A stretch of DNA of 57,297 nt, taken from contig JAETSX010000040.1 in NCBI GenBank assembly GCA_021769425.1, positions 1 through 57,297 on the forward strand, written 5' to 3'. Positions 26,134 to 33,952 of the stretch are shown piece after piece. How positions within the stretch are numbered: the first letter of the stretch is position 1; each line of letters begins with the position of its first letter. The DNA is from Eubacterium sp. (GTDB lineage: Bacteria > Bacillota > Clostridia > Lachnospirales > Lachnospiraceae). A model generated the notes under the pieces. It worked only from the letters and a program-made list of their open reading frames with translations, was not told the DNA's origin and did not search any database. Both the position numbers and the translations under genes were made by a program.

Positions 26134-27162
26134 TCATTCCTGTACAAACGCACTCAGCAATTCTAACTCGATTTCTGAAATATCCGCTTCCACCGGGTAC
26201 TGGATAAAGCAGACCTTCATCTTTTTTCCATGCATCCCTTCCTTTCTGGCGGATCTGCCTGCCAGAAAGAAAGCGGTTGCCCCGGTATTGATTTTCACCT
26301 TTTCCTGTAACTGCTTCTTCATATAAAATTCCAGAGAAGCTTCCTCACACTCATATTCTATCTGCAGATTCCGCATTCCCGGCGGGCAGATTTCCTGCAG
26401 ATAACCCATCAGCATTTCATAATCCTTCTGAGTAAAATCCAATTCCCGAGAGGCCTGTTCTGCCCTCATTTTATCATATTTTTCTTTCATTTCAGAAAGA
26501 GTGTCTGCAAGTTCAATATGGTTGATGCAATATTGGATTTGCCTCTGCAGCTTTTCACAGTAAAATTTCCGGATTTTTCCATCCTGCGCTCCCACTGCCG
26601 CTTTTATTTTCTGCTTTACCGGAATATGATAATGCCGCGGCGCTGTGATAATTTCCAGAGTTTTCAAATCGTCTTCTGAAAACGGCATCTTCTCGTATTC
26701 CCCTTCCAGTTCCATCAGCAGATACTGCACCATGGACATAGGGCGTTCCTCCAGAAACCCAAACGAAACCCCATGATAAATCAATTGATACACCAGCCCT
26801 CTTCCCTCCAGGTTATACTCCTCCATCCTGCCTCCGCTTCCGGAAGAAAATTCATACTCCTCTCCATTGACCCGGATTCCCCGAATAACCTCCAGCAGGC
26901 TGCCTCCTCCTTCTTTCAGTTCCGCTAGTTTCTCCTCCCGCAGCGTAAGGGTTCCCCTCCGGCGTTTCTTTTCCATTCTTACACGTTCTTCCTGCAGTTC
27001 GGCCACGTCCTCATCTTCCGCAAACAGGCATGCTGTAATCCTGTTTGCTTCCCGGAAGATAACTGCCAGCAGAGCCGCTTCTCCGGAAATCTCCAGTTCC
27101 ATTGCCGGAAACAAAGCCTCTTCAAAATTGTGCGCGCAGGAACGAATATCCTGTATTGTCAT
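26134..27162 (-). CDS. DUF3878-like protein
   Basis: 342-residue cytosolic protein without signal or membrane segments. It is rich in Glu and Lys with a helical middle (QASRELDFTQKDYEMLMGYL). I believe it belongs to DUF3878, a Lachnospiraceae-biased family of unknown function, but this rests on memory of the overall pattern. Its ATG overlaps the TGA of a nuclease-tail remnant (ATGA), so it was probably once a downstream member of an operon. AGGAGG about nine bases before the start gives good translation signals. It is convergent with proC. Confidence 0.55.
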   Translation of the reverse strand: MTIQDIRSCAHNFEEALFPAMELEISGEAALLAVIFREANRITACLFAEDEDVAELQEERVRMEKKRRRGTLTLREEKLAELKEGGGSLLEVIRGIRVNGEEYEFSSGSGGRMEEYNLEGRGLVYQLIYHGVSFGFLEERPMSMVQYLLMELEGEYEKMPFSEDDLKTLEIITAPRHYHIPVKQKIKAAVGAQDGKIRKFYCEKLQRQIQYCINHIELADTLSEMKEKYDKMRAEQASRELDFTQKDYEMLMGYLQEICPPGMRNLQIEYECEEASLEFYMKKQLQEKVKINTGATAFFLAGRSARKEGMHGKKMKVCFIQYPVEADISEIELELLSAFVQE

Positions 27163-27329
27163 GTTTCTGTTCCTCCTATCAGTACTTTTTTACCGCAGAA
27201 TTCAAATCCATATTTCCGTAGATTCTCTTTGGGAATCCCTTCGGCTGTCAGAAACCCTTCGCAGTTTTGCCGCTCTATCTGCTGCAATGCCTCGCCCACT
27301 GTATCAGACAAAGTTTTTTCTTGCCATTG
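27159..27329 (-). pseudogene. 3' remnant of an AAA-ATPase/PD-(D/E)XK nuclease gene
   Basis: Between an in-frame TGA (27330-27332) and a TGA overlapping the next start, the minus strand encodes about 56 residues, including DTVGEALQQIE and IPKENLRKYGFEFCGKKVLI. This is the typical C-terminal end of the large AAA-ATPase-like proteins with a DUF1703-type PD-(D/E)XK nuclease, which are abundant in Lachnospiraceae. The ATPase part and start are missing, so it is a relic. The assignment is by pattern memory. Confidence 0.5.
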
Positions 27330-27471
27330 TCATACCTCTTTTCTGATCTCTCCATGCATATTATACTGTATTAGCCCCTGGAATACAATTTTTTCCTCCG
27401 AATTTCCGGCAGCGCAGTAAGCCTGACAACACTTTATGAAGTTTCGGAAGAAAATTTTGTAATTTTTCCCA

Positions 27472-27500
27472 TTGTCATCCAACTGATTTCTCTTTATAAT
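27472..27500 (+). promoter_or_regulatory. sigma-A promoter for the amylase gene
   Basis: TTGTCA (27472-27477), 17-base spacer, perfect TATAAT (27495-27500). The transcript should start near 27507, at the first bases of the 92-bp element, so the amylase mRNA leader (about 200 bases) begins with that hairpin. Confidence 0.75.
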
Positions 27501-27505
27501 GGAAT

Positions 27506-27597
27506 TATGCTCACGAGCATACTTATTTGCCAAATCATTTGCTTTTTCCTCAAAGCTGTGAAAAATCTATCGGCAAATGATTTCGCTCACGGGTATA
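27506..27597 (+). repeat. 92-bp palindromic element, copy 3
   Basis: It begins TATGCTCACGAGCATACTT and ends TTCGCTCACGGGTATA. The complementary inner arms AAATCATTTGC and GCAAATGATTT make a long stem. The 541-bp gap between the DUF3878-like and amylase genes holds this copy, the promoter and the nuclease remnant. Confidence 0.85.
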
Positions 27598-27703
27598 TCT
27601 TGTTTCACTTGGAAAATTCTGATTCGTTACGAGATATGCCGCCTTTTGCCGTGAGCCCTGAAGGGAACTGGCAAAAGACAGTAAATAGAAAGGAGCTTAT
27701 ATT

Positions 27704-29014
27704 ATGTGGGCTTACGAAAGTGTGTTTTATCAGATTTATCCCCTGGGATTCTGCGGCGCGCCCTTTGAAAATGACGGCGTCAGCGCAAACCGGATCTTAA
27801 AAGTGAAGGACTGGATTCCCCATCTGGAAAAATTAGGGGTGAACGCCATTTATTTTTCCCCGCTGTTTGAATCAGACACCCATGGCTACAATGCCAGAGA
27901 CTACCGTAAGATTGACGTACGTCTGGGCACAAACGAAGATTTTAAAGATGTGTGCACGGCGCTCCATAAGGCCGGTATCCGCGTTGTGTTGGACGGCGTG
28001 TTTAACCATGCCGGACGGGGATTCTTCGCATTTCAGGATGTGTTGCAGAACCGTGAAAATTCCAGATACCGTGACTGGTTCCACATTGATTTCAACGGCA
28101 ATTCCAACTATAATGACGGGTTGTGGTATGAAGGATGGGAAGGCAATTACGATCTGGTTAAATTGAATCTCAGAAATGAAGAAGTTATCCAATACCTTCT
28201 GGAAAGTATCGATCTCTGGGTGAAAGAATGGGACATTGACGGACTTCGCCTGGATGTTGCATATTGCCTGGATCATGATTTTGTCCGGAGACTGCGCAGC
28301 CACTGCGACAGCCTGAAAGAAGACTTTTTCCTGGTGGGGGAAATGCTTCACGGAGATTACAACCAGCTTGTCAATGACGCTATGCTGCATTCCGTCACCA
28401 ATTACGAATGCTACAAAGGGCTTCATTCCAGTTTCAATTCCATGAATATGTTTGAGATTAATCACTCTCTGCTGCGTCAATTCGGACCGGAAAACTGGAC
28501 ATTGTACAAAGGAAAACATCTCTTAAGCTTTGTGGACAACCATGACGTTTCCAGAATTGCCACGATTTTGGGCAATCCTTCCCATCTGCCGCTGATTTAT
28601 GCGCTGGCTTTTGGTATGCCGGGCATTCCCTGTGTCTATTACGGCAGCGAATGGGGAGCCGAAGGGGATAAGAAGAACGGCGATCCAAGCCTGCGCCCCA
28701 GTTTCGATGCGCCAAAATGGAATGAGCTGACCGACTGGATTGCCAGTCTGACGGCTGCAAAAAAGAACTCCAATGCCTTGAATTACGGCGATTTCCGCTC
28801 TGTGGCGCTGACTAATAAGCAGTGTATCTTCGAACGGAAAACAGACAGTGAGCGGGTGCTGGTTGCCATCAATGCAGACAGTGAACCTTATATGGCGCAT
28901 TTCGATGCAGGGTGCGGCATGGCGGAAGATTTGATTACCGGAAAACCCCATGATTTCGGGGGCGGAAGTGAACTGCCGCCTTACAGTGCATATTTCTGGA
29001 AATGTGAGAAATAG
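27704..29014 (+). CDS. GH13 alpha-amylase family glycosidase
   Basis: 436-residue cytosolic glycoside hydrolase; the lack of a signal peptide points to maltodextrin breakdown inside the cell. The (beta/alpha)8 barrel motifs are DGVFNHAG (region I), GLRLDVA (II, nucleophile Asp184), LVGEMLHG (III, acid/base Glu213) and FVDNHD (IV, His280 and Asp281). It resembles neopullulanase or cyclomaltodextrinase enzymes but lacks their N-terminal domain. A short beta domain ends the protein. AAAGGAG precedes the ATG. With the glycogen phosphorylase 6 kb away it suggests alpha-glucan metabolism. Exact specificity cannot be read. Confidence 0.88.
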   Translation: MWAYESVFYQIYPLGFCGAPFENDGVSANRILKVKDWIPHLEKLGVNAIYFSPLFESDTHGYNARDYRKIDVRLGTNEDFKDVCTALHKAGIRVVLDGVFNHAGRGFFAFQDVLQNRENSRYRDWFHIDFNGNSNYNDGLWYEGWEGNYDLVKLNLRNEEVIQYLLESIDLWVKEWDIDGLRLDVAYCLDHDFVRRLRSHCDSLKEDFFLVGEMLHGDYNQLVNDAMLHSVTNYECYKGLHSSFNSMNMFEINHSLLRQFGPENWTLYKGKHLLSFVDNHDVSRIATILGNPSHLPLIYALAFGMPGIPCVYYGSEWGAEGDKKNGDPSLRPSFDAPKWNELTDWIASLTAAKKNSNALNYGDFRSVALTNKQCIFERKTDSERVLVAINADSEPYMAHFDAGCGMAEDLITGKPHDFGGGSELPPYSAYFWKCEK

Positions 29015-29029
29015 CGTGTAAACAAATTG

Positions 29030-29102
29030 CCGGGGCTGCCGAGAAATGAAATTTATACACAACCATGTATTGTGTATAAATTTCATTTCTCGGCAGCCCC
29101 GG
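29030..29102. terminator. perfect 33-bp stem-loop
   Basis: Two 33-base arms (29030-29062 and 29070-29102) are exactly complementary around a 7-base loop. The base of the stem is CCGGGGCTGCCGAGAAATG. It follows the amylase stop by 15 bases and so probably acts as its terminator or an mRNA 3' end stabiliser, although the U-run is poor. Its G/C-rich base resembles those of the hairpins at 10186 and 23727. Confidence 0.7.
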
Positions 29103-29118
29103 TTTGATCGTATCAACA

Positions 29119-29235
29119 TCATTGCGTATACTTCATACTAAACAACTGCATGAAACCATCTTGAAGCGCCTGCGAACAATTGACTCCGCGTTTCTCAGCC
29201 AGCGCCGCTATCCAGGCAGGCAAAGATAAATGCAT
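29119..29235 (-). pseudogene. fragment of a HicB-type antitoxin
   Basis: 38 codons encode MHLSLPAWIAALAEKRGVN followed by CSQALQDGFMQLF. This is the ribbon-helix-helix C-terminus of HicB antitoxins (LSLPAWLAALAEERGVNFSQ in family members). The N-terminal RNase-H-like part and the hicA toxin gene are absent nearby, so it is a relic rather than a working module. No ribosome site fits. Assignment by pattern memory. Confidence 0.55.
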
Positions 29236-29296
29236 CTCTTATCATTTCTATCATCTTTTCAAGAGTATCAACAATACACATTGTTTCAAGAAGAAT

Positions 29297-29743
29297 TCAT
29301 AATTTTCTATTCCAAACTTTTCCCAACTGATTAAACCAGCTCTGGGGCAGCATCAGTCCGAAAATAATTCCCAACACAATCGCCCCTGCGATCTTAAAGG
29401 TCTCCATTCCTTTTGCCGCGCACTGCTCCAAATCATCCATAATCAGATAATAGGATGTATAATAGATTCCGGACCCCGGCACCAGCGTAAAAATCCCCGT
29501 AATCAAAAACACCGTGCTGGGCATTTTCCGAACCGCCGACAGAATTCTGGCAATCAACGTAAGCGCCAGCGCAGCCCAAATGGAGGCAAGCGCCGTGCCT
29601 GTCCCTTTAGACATGCAGAACAGATACACCATCCAACCAAAAGCCCCATTAATTCCGCACAGCAGATACTCTGATCTAGGCACATGAAACAACACAGCAA
29701 AAGCAATTGTGGCAGCCATAGATACTGCAATCTGATCTATCAT
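29297..29743 (-). CDS. ThrE-type exporter, small subunit (DUF3815)
   Basis: 148-residue membrane protein with about four hydrophobic helices. It is the C-terminal half of a threonine/serine exporter of the ThrE family, split off as its own gene. SKGTGTALASIWAALALTL and ITGIFTLVPGSGIYYTSYYL fit that domain. Its ATG (29743) overlaps the stop of the larger partner by four bases (ATGA), so they are translationally coupled. The function is export of threonine, serine or related compounds across the membrane, inferred from the family. Confidence 0.85.
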   Translation of the reverse strand: MIDQIAVSMAATIAFAVLFHVPRSEYLLCGINGAFGWMVYLFCMSKGTGTALASIWAALALTLIARILSAVRKMPSTVFLITGIFTLVPGSGIYYTSYYLIMDDLEQCAAKGMETFKIAGAIVLGIIFGLMLPQSWFNQLGKVWNRKL

Positions 29744-30519
29744 AACAACAAGGCTCCTCCTCCCATCATCTGAAATATTTTGATGGCAGCGCCTACGCCA
29801 ATGGCGATGCACATCCCGGTCAGCAGCGCGTCAATGAGCCGGATGCTTCCCGAAAGATAATCTCCGTTAAACAAATCCCGAATGGCAGTGGTCAACGCCA
29901 CCCCCGGCACCAAAGGAATAATTCCTCCTATAATTACTTTATCCGACAAAATGCCTGCTCCGGCCACAAACAGCAGTAAACTTCCGGCAGTCACCAATGC
30001 GCTTCCCAGAATATTCATGATAAATCTGGAGGCATGGTATTTCGCTGCAAGAATCAGAAAAATTTCCAGAAACACTCCCAGAAAGAAAGATACCATACTG
30101 TCATAAGAACGGCCTCCCAGCAGATAACAAAACCCGGCGCTTCCAACGCCGCAGGCAAAAACCAATGCCAGGTTCCCGGCGCTGGATGAATTGCGGCACT
30201 GTTCCAACCGCTCAAAGGCTTCCGAATTACTGCACTTTTTTTCACAGATCTCCCGGGAAAGCTGATTAATTTCCGCCACCCGTTTTAAATTGACTTCACC
30301 GATGGGCACATAGCGTACCATGCTCCCGGCGTCCTCCCGCTGTTCATAGACTGTGGCAAAGATTCCGTTGGTGATTACAAATACATGGTAGTCTTCAATT
30401 CCATAAGCTTCCAGGATGCGGCTCACTGTCTCCTGCACCCGGTAGATTTCACCGCCGTTTTTCAATAATACCTCTCCAACCGATATGGCAAGATTTAATG
30501 TCTCTTTACTTTCCGGCAT
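29740..30519 (-). CDS. ThrE-type exporter, large subunit (DUF1212)
   Basis: 259-residue partner of the above. The N-terminal soluble part (about 1-115) has LLKNGGEIYRVQETVSRIL and VFVITNGIFATV, the DUF1212/ThrE signature. Five or so helices follow, including IIGGIIPLVPGVALTTAIRDL. It lies seven bases after the O-antigen-ligase-like gene, so the pair may be cotranscribed with it. The substrate is inferred only from the family. Confidence 0.88.
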   Translation of the reverse strand: MPESKETLNLAISVGEVLLKNGGEIYRVQETVSRILEAYGIEDYHVFVITNGIFATVYEQREDAGSMVRYVPIGEVNLKRVAEINQLSREICEKKCSNSEAFERLEQCRNSSSAGNLALVFACGVGSAGFCYLLGGRSYDSMVSFFLGVFLEIFLILAAKYHASRFIMNILGSALVTAGSLLLFVAGAGILSDKVIIGGIIPLVPGVALTTAIRDLFNGDYLSGSIRLIDALLTGMCIAIGVGAAIKIFQMMGGGALLL

Positions 30520-30526
30520 GATACTG

Positions 30527-32137
30527 TTATCCTTTCAGAAAAGTTTTTTCTTTATAATGCCTCTGCAGGCTCTTCAATATTCCCAGGTACAAAAAAAGCG
30601 TCGGCGTCAAAAAAGCAGTGGGATTATTCACCATACTCTGCGCCATATAACTCAGGATCATTACTGTTCCCATCATCAATACCGGATAATGGCGGGACTG
30701 TTTCCCTGCCGAAACTGCACTGCTGATCAGAAGTCCGAAATAGCTGACTGCCCCAAAAATTCCCGTAATGGATAAAAATTGCAGCAATTCATTGTGAGGA
30801 TCTACAATGCGCCCTCCATAACTTGCCAGTTCCGCTCCCTGGTATTCATACAGGAACAAATGAAAGGTATTCAGCCCATATCCAAAAAATTTTCTTCCCA
30901 CAGGCAGCTTCTTCCATGCGATCCAGGTCTGTTTCCAAATCACGCCGCGGCCGCTTCCGAAATTATCCTGCAGTTTCAGACGGTTCATCCACTGAAACAT
31001 ACCTTCCCATTGTTTTTCCCCTGATAAGTTCGCTGCCAGAACTGCGGCTGCTGCAAATCCAAACAAAACTGCTGCGAAAATAAAAAATACCTTTCTTATT
31101 TTCAGATAGGGGATCCCCCAGCCTTTCTTTTCTGCTGATATTACCAAAAACAGCAAAAGAAACAGAAAAATTCCTTCTGCCAGAAGCACAGACTTGCTTA
31201 CCATAAAATTCTGTATTCTCAGTCCCAGAAACAACTGCTTCATAAAAGCATCCGTTTTCTCTGCTCCTGCAACCAGAGTCACTTTCAAAATCAAACTTGC
31301 GCCCCAGAACATCAGGCACACTTCCAGAAAACGTCTGGCATAATCATGATTCTTCAGGGAAAACCACAGCATTACAAAAAAAGACGTCCCTACACCCAGA
31401 ATCCAGCCATCTGTATTCGATGCATAGGCCCCGTAGAATCCCAGTGTTAAAAATATACCATAAAGGACTCTGGACAGCAAGCCGTCTGACAGATAATAAA
31501 GCACCATTCCCACCGGAAGAATCATACAAAAGTATGTGCCGCAAGCATTTACATTCCCAATGGTGCTGGCGAACATCCCTATCTGTTCAGGCAGCATATC
31601 ATCCCACAGATGAAATACATTCACACCCCAAAACTGCAGGATCAACACCAGGCTTACCAGGCAGCCGGACACCAGGAAAATCCAGGCCATCCAAATTCCC
31701 GGCCTCAAATACTTTCCCAATATCACATACACCGCAATACAGAGAGCGAACATAATTGCCCCCAAATGCCTTCCGTCTGTCCCGTAAAAGGATTCTGACG
31801 GATTCACCGAACATACTGTGGCAATGACAACCGCCAGCGCCAGGCCAATGGTAAACCAGGATTCCAGCGGGATCTGCTTCAGTCTTTCTTTCAGATCTTT
31901 CTTATCGCTTCCTGCCGCCTTCTTCCCTGTATTTATAGCCTTTCGCTCCTGCAGGTACCCGGTTCCGGCAAGCACTGCAGTCAATACTGTTAAGCCGGCT
32001 CCGCAGAAGTAGAAAAACATCATTTTCGCTTCTGCAATATTAAAGTAACCGTCCTGGAAAAACAGGGGGAAGAATCCCAGCATAAGGATGACGAAAAGGG
32101 AGGCTATGGTTCCTTCCATTTTAGTTATGGATTTCAT
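30527..32137 (-). CDS. O-antigen ligase/polymerase family protein, paralogue 1
   Basis: 536-residue membrane protein with about eleven helices. The Wzy_C-like segment is FGSGRGVIWKQTWIAWKKLP, followed by VDPHNELLQFLSITGIFGAV, a short loop-helix region typical of O-antigen ligase and polymerase proteins that join or extend surface glycans. AGGAAGGAATAAC before the ATG supports the start. It is a close paralogue of the gene directly upstream (GTDGRHLGAIMFALCIAVYV versus GTDGRQLGAVIFLFCICTYA) but with the higher G/C content typical of this genome. The substrate glycan is unknown, and no glycosyltransferases are nearby. Confidence 0.8.
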   Translation of the reverse strand: MKSITKMEGTIASLFVILMLGFFPLFFQDGYFNIAEAKMMFFYFCGAGLTVLTAVLAGTGYLQERKAINTGKKAAGSDKKDLKERLKQIPLESWFTIGLALAVVIATVCSVNPSESFYGTDGRHLGAIMFALCIAVYVILGKYLRPGIWMAWIFLVSGCLVSLVLILQFWGVNVFHLWDDMLPEQIGMFASTIGNVNACGTYFCMILPVGMVLYYLSDGLLSRVLYGIFLTLGFYGAYASNTDGWILGVGTSFFVMLWFSLKNHDYARRFLEVCLMFWGASLILKVTLVAGAEKTDAFMKQLFLGLRIQNFMVSKSVLLAEGIFLFLLLFLVISAEKKGWGIPYLKIRKVFFIFAAVLFGFAAAAVLAANLSGEKQWEGMFQWMNRLKLQDNFGSGRGVIWKQTWIAWKKLPVGRKFFGYGLNTFHLFLYEYQGAELASYGGRIVDPHNELLQFLSITGIFGAVSYFGLLISSAVSAGKQSRHYPVLMMGTVMILSYMAQSMVNNPTAFLTPTLFLYLGILKSLQRHYKEKTFLKG

Positions 32138-32199
32138 TCATGTTATTCCTTCCTATGAAAAGTTTCGATATACTCTGTTATCATTCTGGTAACAGACTA

Positions 32200-33855
32200 T
32201 CATACCCTTTTTTCTATTTCAAGATCTTTTTCTTTATAATGCCGTTCCATACTTTTTAGAATTCCCAAATAGAGAAAAAATGTAGGAATAATAAAGGTTG
32301 TAGGACTGTTCACCATACTACAAGCTAAGTAACTACATATCATGACAGTTCCCATCATCATTACAGGATACCGACGAGACATTTTCCCCGACGATATTGC
32401 AGTGCTGACCAATAACCCTGCATAACCTATGAAACCAAAAATTCCTGTTGTAGAAAGGAAATACAAAATTTCATTGTGAGGATCTATCCACCTGACTGCC
32501 CCTTGTACCAATTCTGCCCCCTGGGAATAATAAAATTGATGAAAACAATTCACTCCATAACCAAAAAATTTCCGCCATAAAGGCAGTCTCATCCAAACCC
32601 AAATCGTATGTTTCCAGATAGCTCCCCGTCCACTGCCAAATTCATCCTTCAATTTCAAACAATTCATCCATTGCAAAGAATCCCCCATTACTTCGTTTTG
32701 AAAACAATTAACAATAATAACCATTACTGCACCAATAACTCCTATGATTGCCAAAAAGAAAAAGATCATATTCCGTATCTTTTGATAAGGTATTTCCCAT
32801 ATTTTCTTTTCCGCATTTTTAATCAGGCACATACATAATACCAATAAAACTGCTTCCACTAGCAGTGTATACTTATGAATCATCAAATTTTGTAAACGTA
32901 ATCCCTGAAAACGCTGGATCAAAAAAGAACTGGTAATATTATTTCCAATCGTAATTGACAATTTTAAAGCCAGACTGCTAATCCAAAATAACCCGCATAG
33001 TTCCAAAAAACGTTCCATGTCATGATGTGCCTTCATAGAAAACCAAAACATTGCCAAAAATGCAACTCCGATCCCCAAAATCCAACTATCTGTATTTGTA
33101 GCATAGGAAGCATAAAAGCCCATCACCAAAAAAATTCCATAAATCAATCTGGAAAAAACAGTTTCAGAACAATAATATAGCACCATCCCCACAGGAAGAA
33201 TCATACAAAAATAACTGGAACAGGCATTTATATTTCCAATTGTAGTTAAATACATCATATCTATGCTCGATGGTATTTCATCCCACATATGCAGAATATC
33301 TTTTCCCCAAAACTGAAATATCAGAATTCCAAACAATATGCCATTTGCAACCAGAATAATCCATGCCATCCAGATACCAGGCTGCAAATATTTTCCCAAA
33401 ATTGCGTATGTACAAATGCAAAACAAGAATATGACTGCGCCCAACTGTCTTCCATCTGTTCCACGAAAAGACTCTATAAAATCTACAGAAAGAATAGCAG
33501 AAAGAATAACTGCTATAATAAAAACTCCTGCAAACCAAGAAGCAATAGATATTTTTCTAAGATAGCTTTTGCAATCCTTTGGTATGATAAAAAATTTCTC
33601 TTTTAACGAATTCCTTTTTCTCAAATTCTCTAAGCCTTCCAGGAGAATAAGCGCCAGAATCAAAACTGTTAATCCCAAAGCACAAAAAACAAAAAAATAC
33701 TTTTTTGCTTCCATTATATTATAGTAAGCATTCTGATAGTATAAAGGAAAGAATCCCAACATAAGAATAACAAATATCCCTGCCACAGCTTTCTGAAACT
33801 CATAGATTATTCCCTTATCTTGTAAACCTTTATTCCTATTTGCTTTCTTCTTCAT
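32200..33855 (-). CDS. O-antigen ligase/polymerase family protein, paralogue 2
   Basis: 551-residue multi-helix membrane protein, paralogue of the following gene, 62 bp apart. Matching segments include VILMLGFFPLYYQNAYYNIM, WIDPHNEILYFLSTTGIFGF and MGTVMICSYLACSMVNSPTT. Its codons are strikingly A/T-rich compared with the paralogue (many AAA, ATT, TTA), which suggests a separate history, such as transfer followed by juxtaposition, rather than a recent duplication. AGGAG before the ATG. It lies downstream of the Ig-domain protein terminator, so it may have its own promoter. Confidence 0.8.
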   Translation of the reverse strand: MKKKANRNKGLQDKGIIYEFQKAVAGIFVILMLGFFPLYYQNAYYNIMEAKKYFFVFCALGLTVLILALILLEGLENLRKRNSLKEKFFIIPKDCKSYLRKISIASWFAGVFIIAVILSAILSVDFIESFRGTDGRQLGAVIFLFCICTYAILGKYLQPGIWMAWIILVANGILFGILIFQFWGKDILHMWDEIPSSIDMMYLTTIGNINACSSYFCMILPVGMVLYYCSETVFSRLIYGIFLVMGFYASYATNTDSWILGIGVAFLAMFWFSMKAHHDMERFLELCGLFWISSLALKLSITIGNNITSSFLIQRFQGLRLQNLMIHKYTLLVEAVLLVLCMCLIKNAEKKIWEIPYQKIRNMIFFFLAIIGVIGAVMVIIVNCFQNEVMGDSLQWMNCLKLKDEFGSGRGAIWKHTIWVWMRLPLWRKFFGYGVNCFHQFYYSQGAELVQGAVRWIDPHNEILYFLSTTGIFGFIGYAGLLVSTAISSGKMSRRYPVMMMGTVMICSYLACSMVNSPTTFIIPTFFLYLGILKSMERHYKEKDLEIEKRV

Positions 33856-33877
33856 TTTCTCTCCTATACATAAAAGC

Positions 33878-33905
33878 GCACCTGAACAGTCTCCTGCTCA
33901 GGTGC
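33878..33905 (-). terminator. terminator of the Ig-domain protein gene
   Basis: GCACCTGA and TCAGGTGC pair around a 12-base loop and are followed on the minus strand by GCTTTTAT. It lies 48 bases after the Ig-gene stop and just before the second O-antigen-ligase-like gene. Confidence 0.7.
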
Positions 33906-33952
33906 ATCTCAAAATTCATACTTTTCAAACAACAATGTGCTCAATAAAGACT

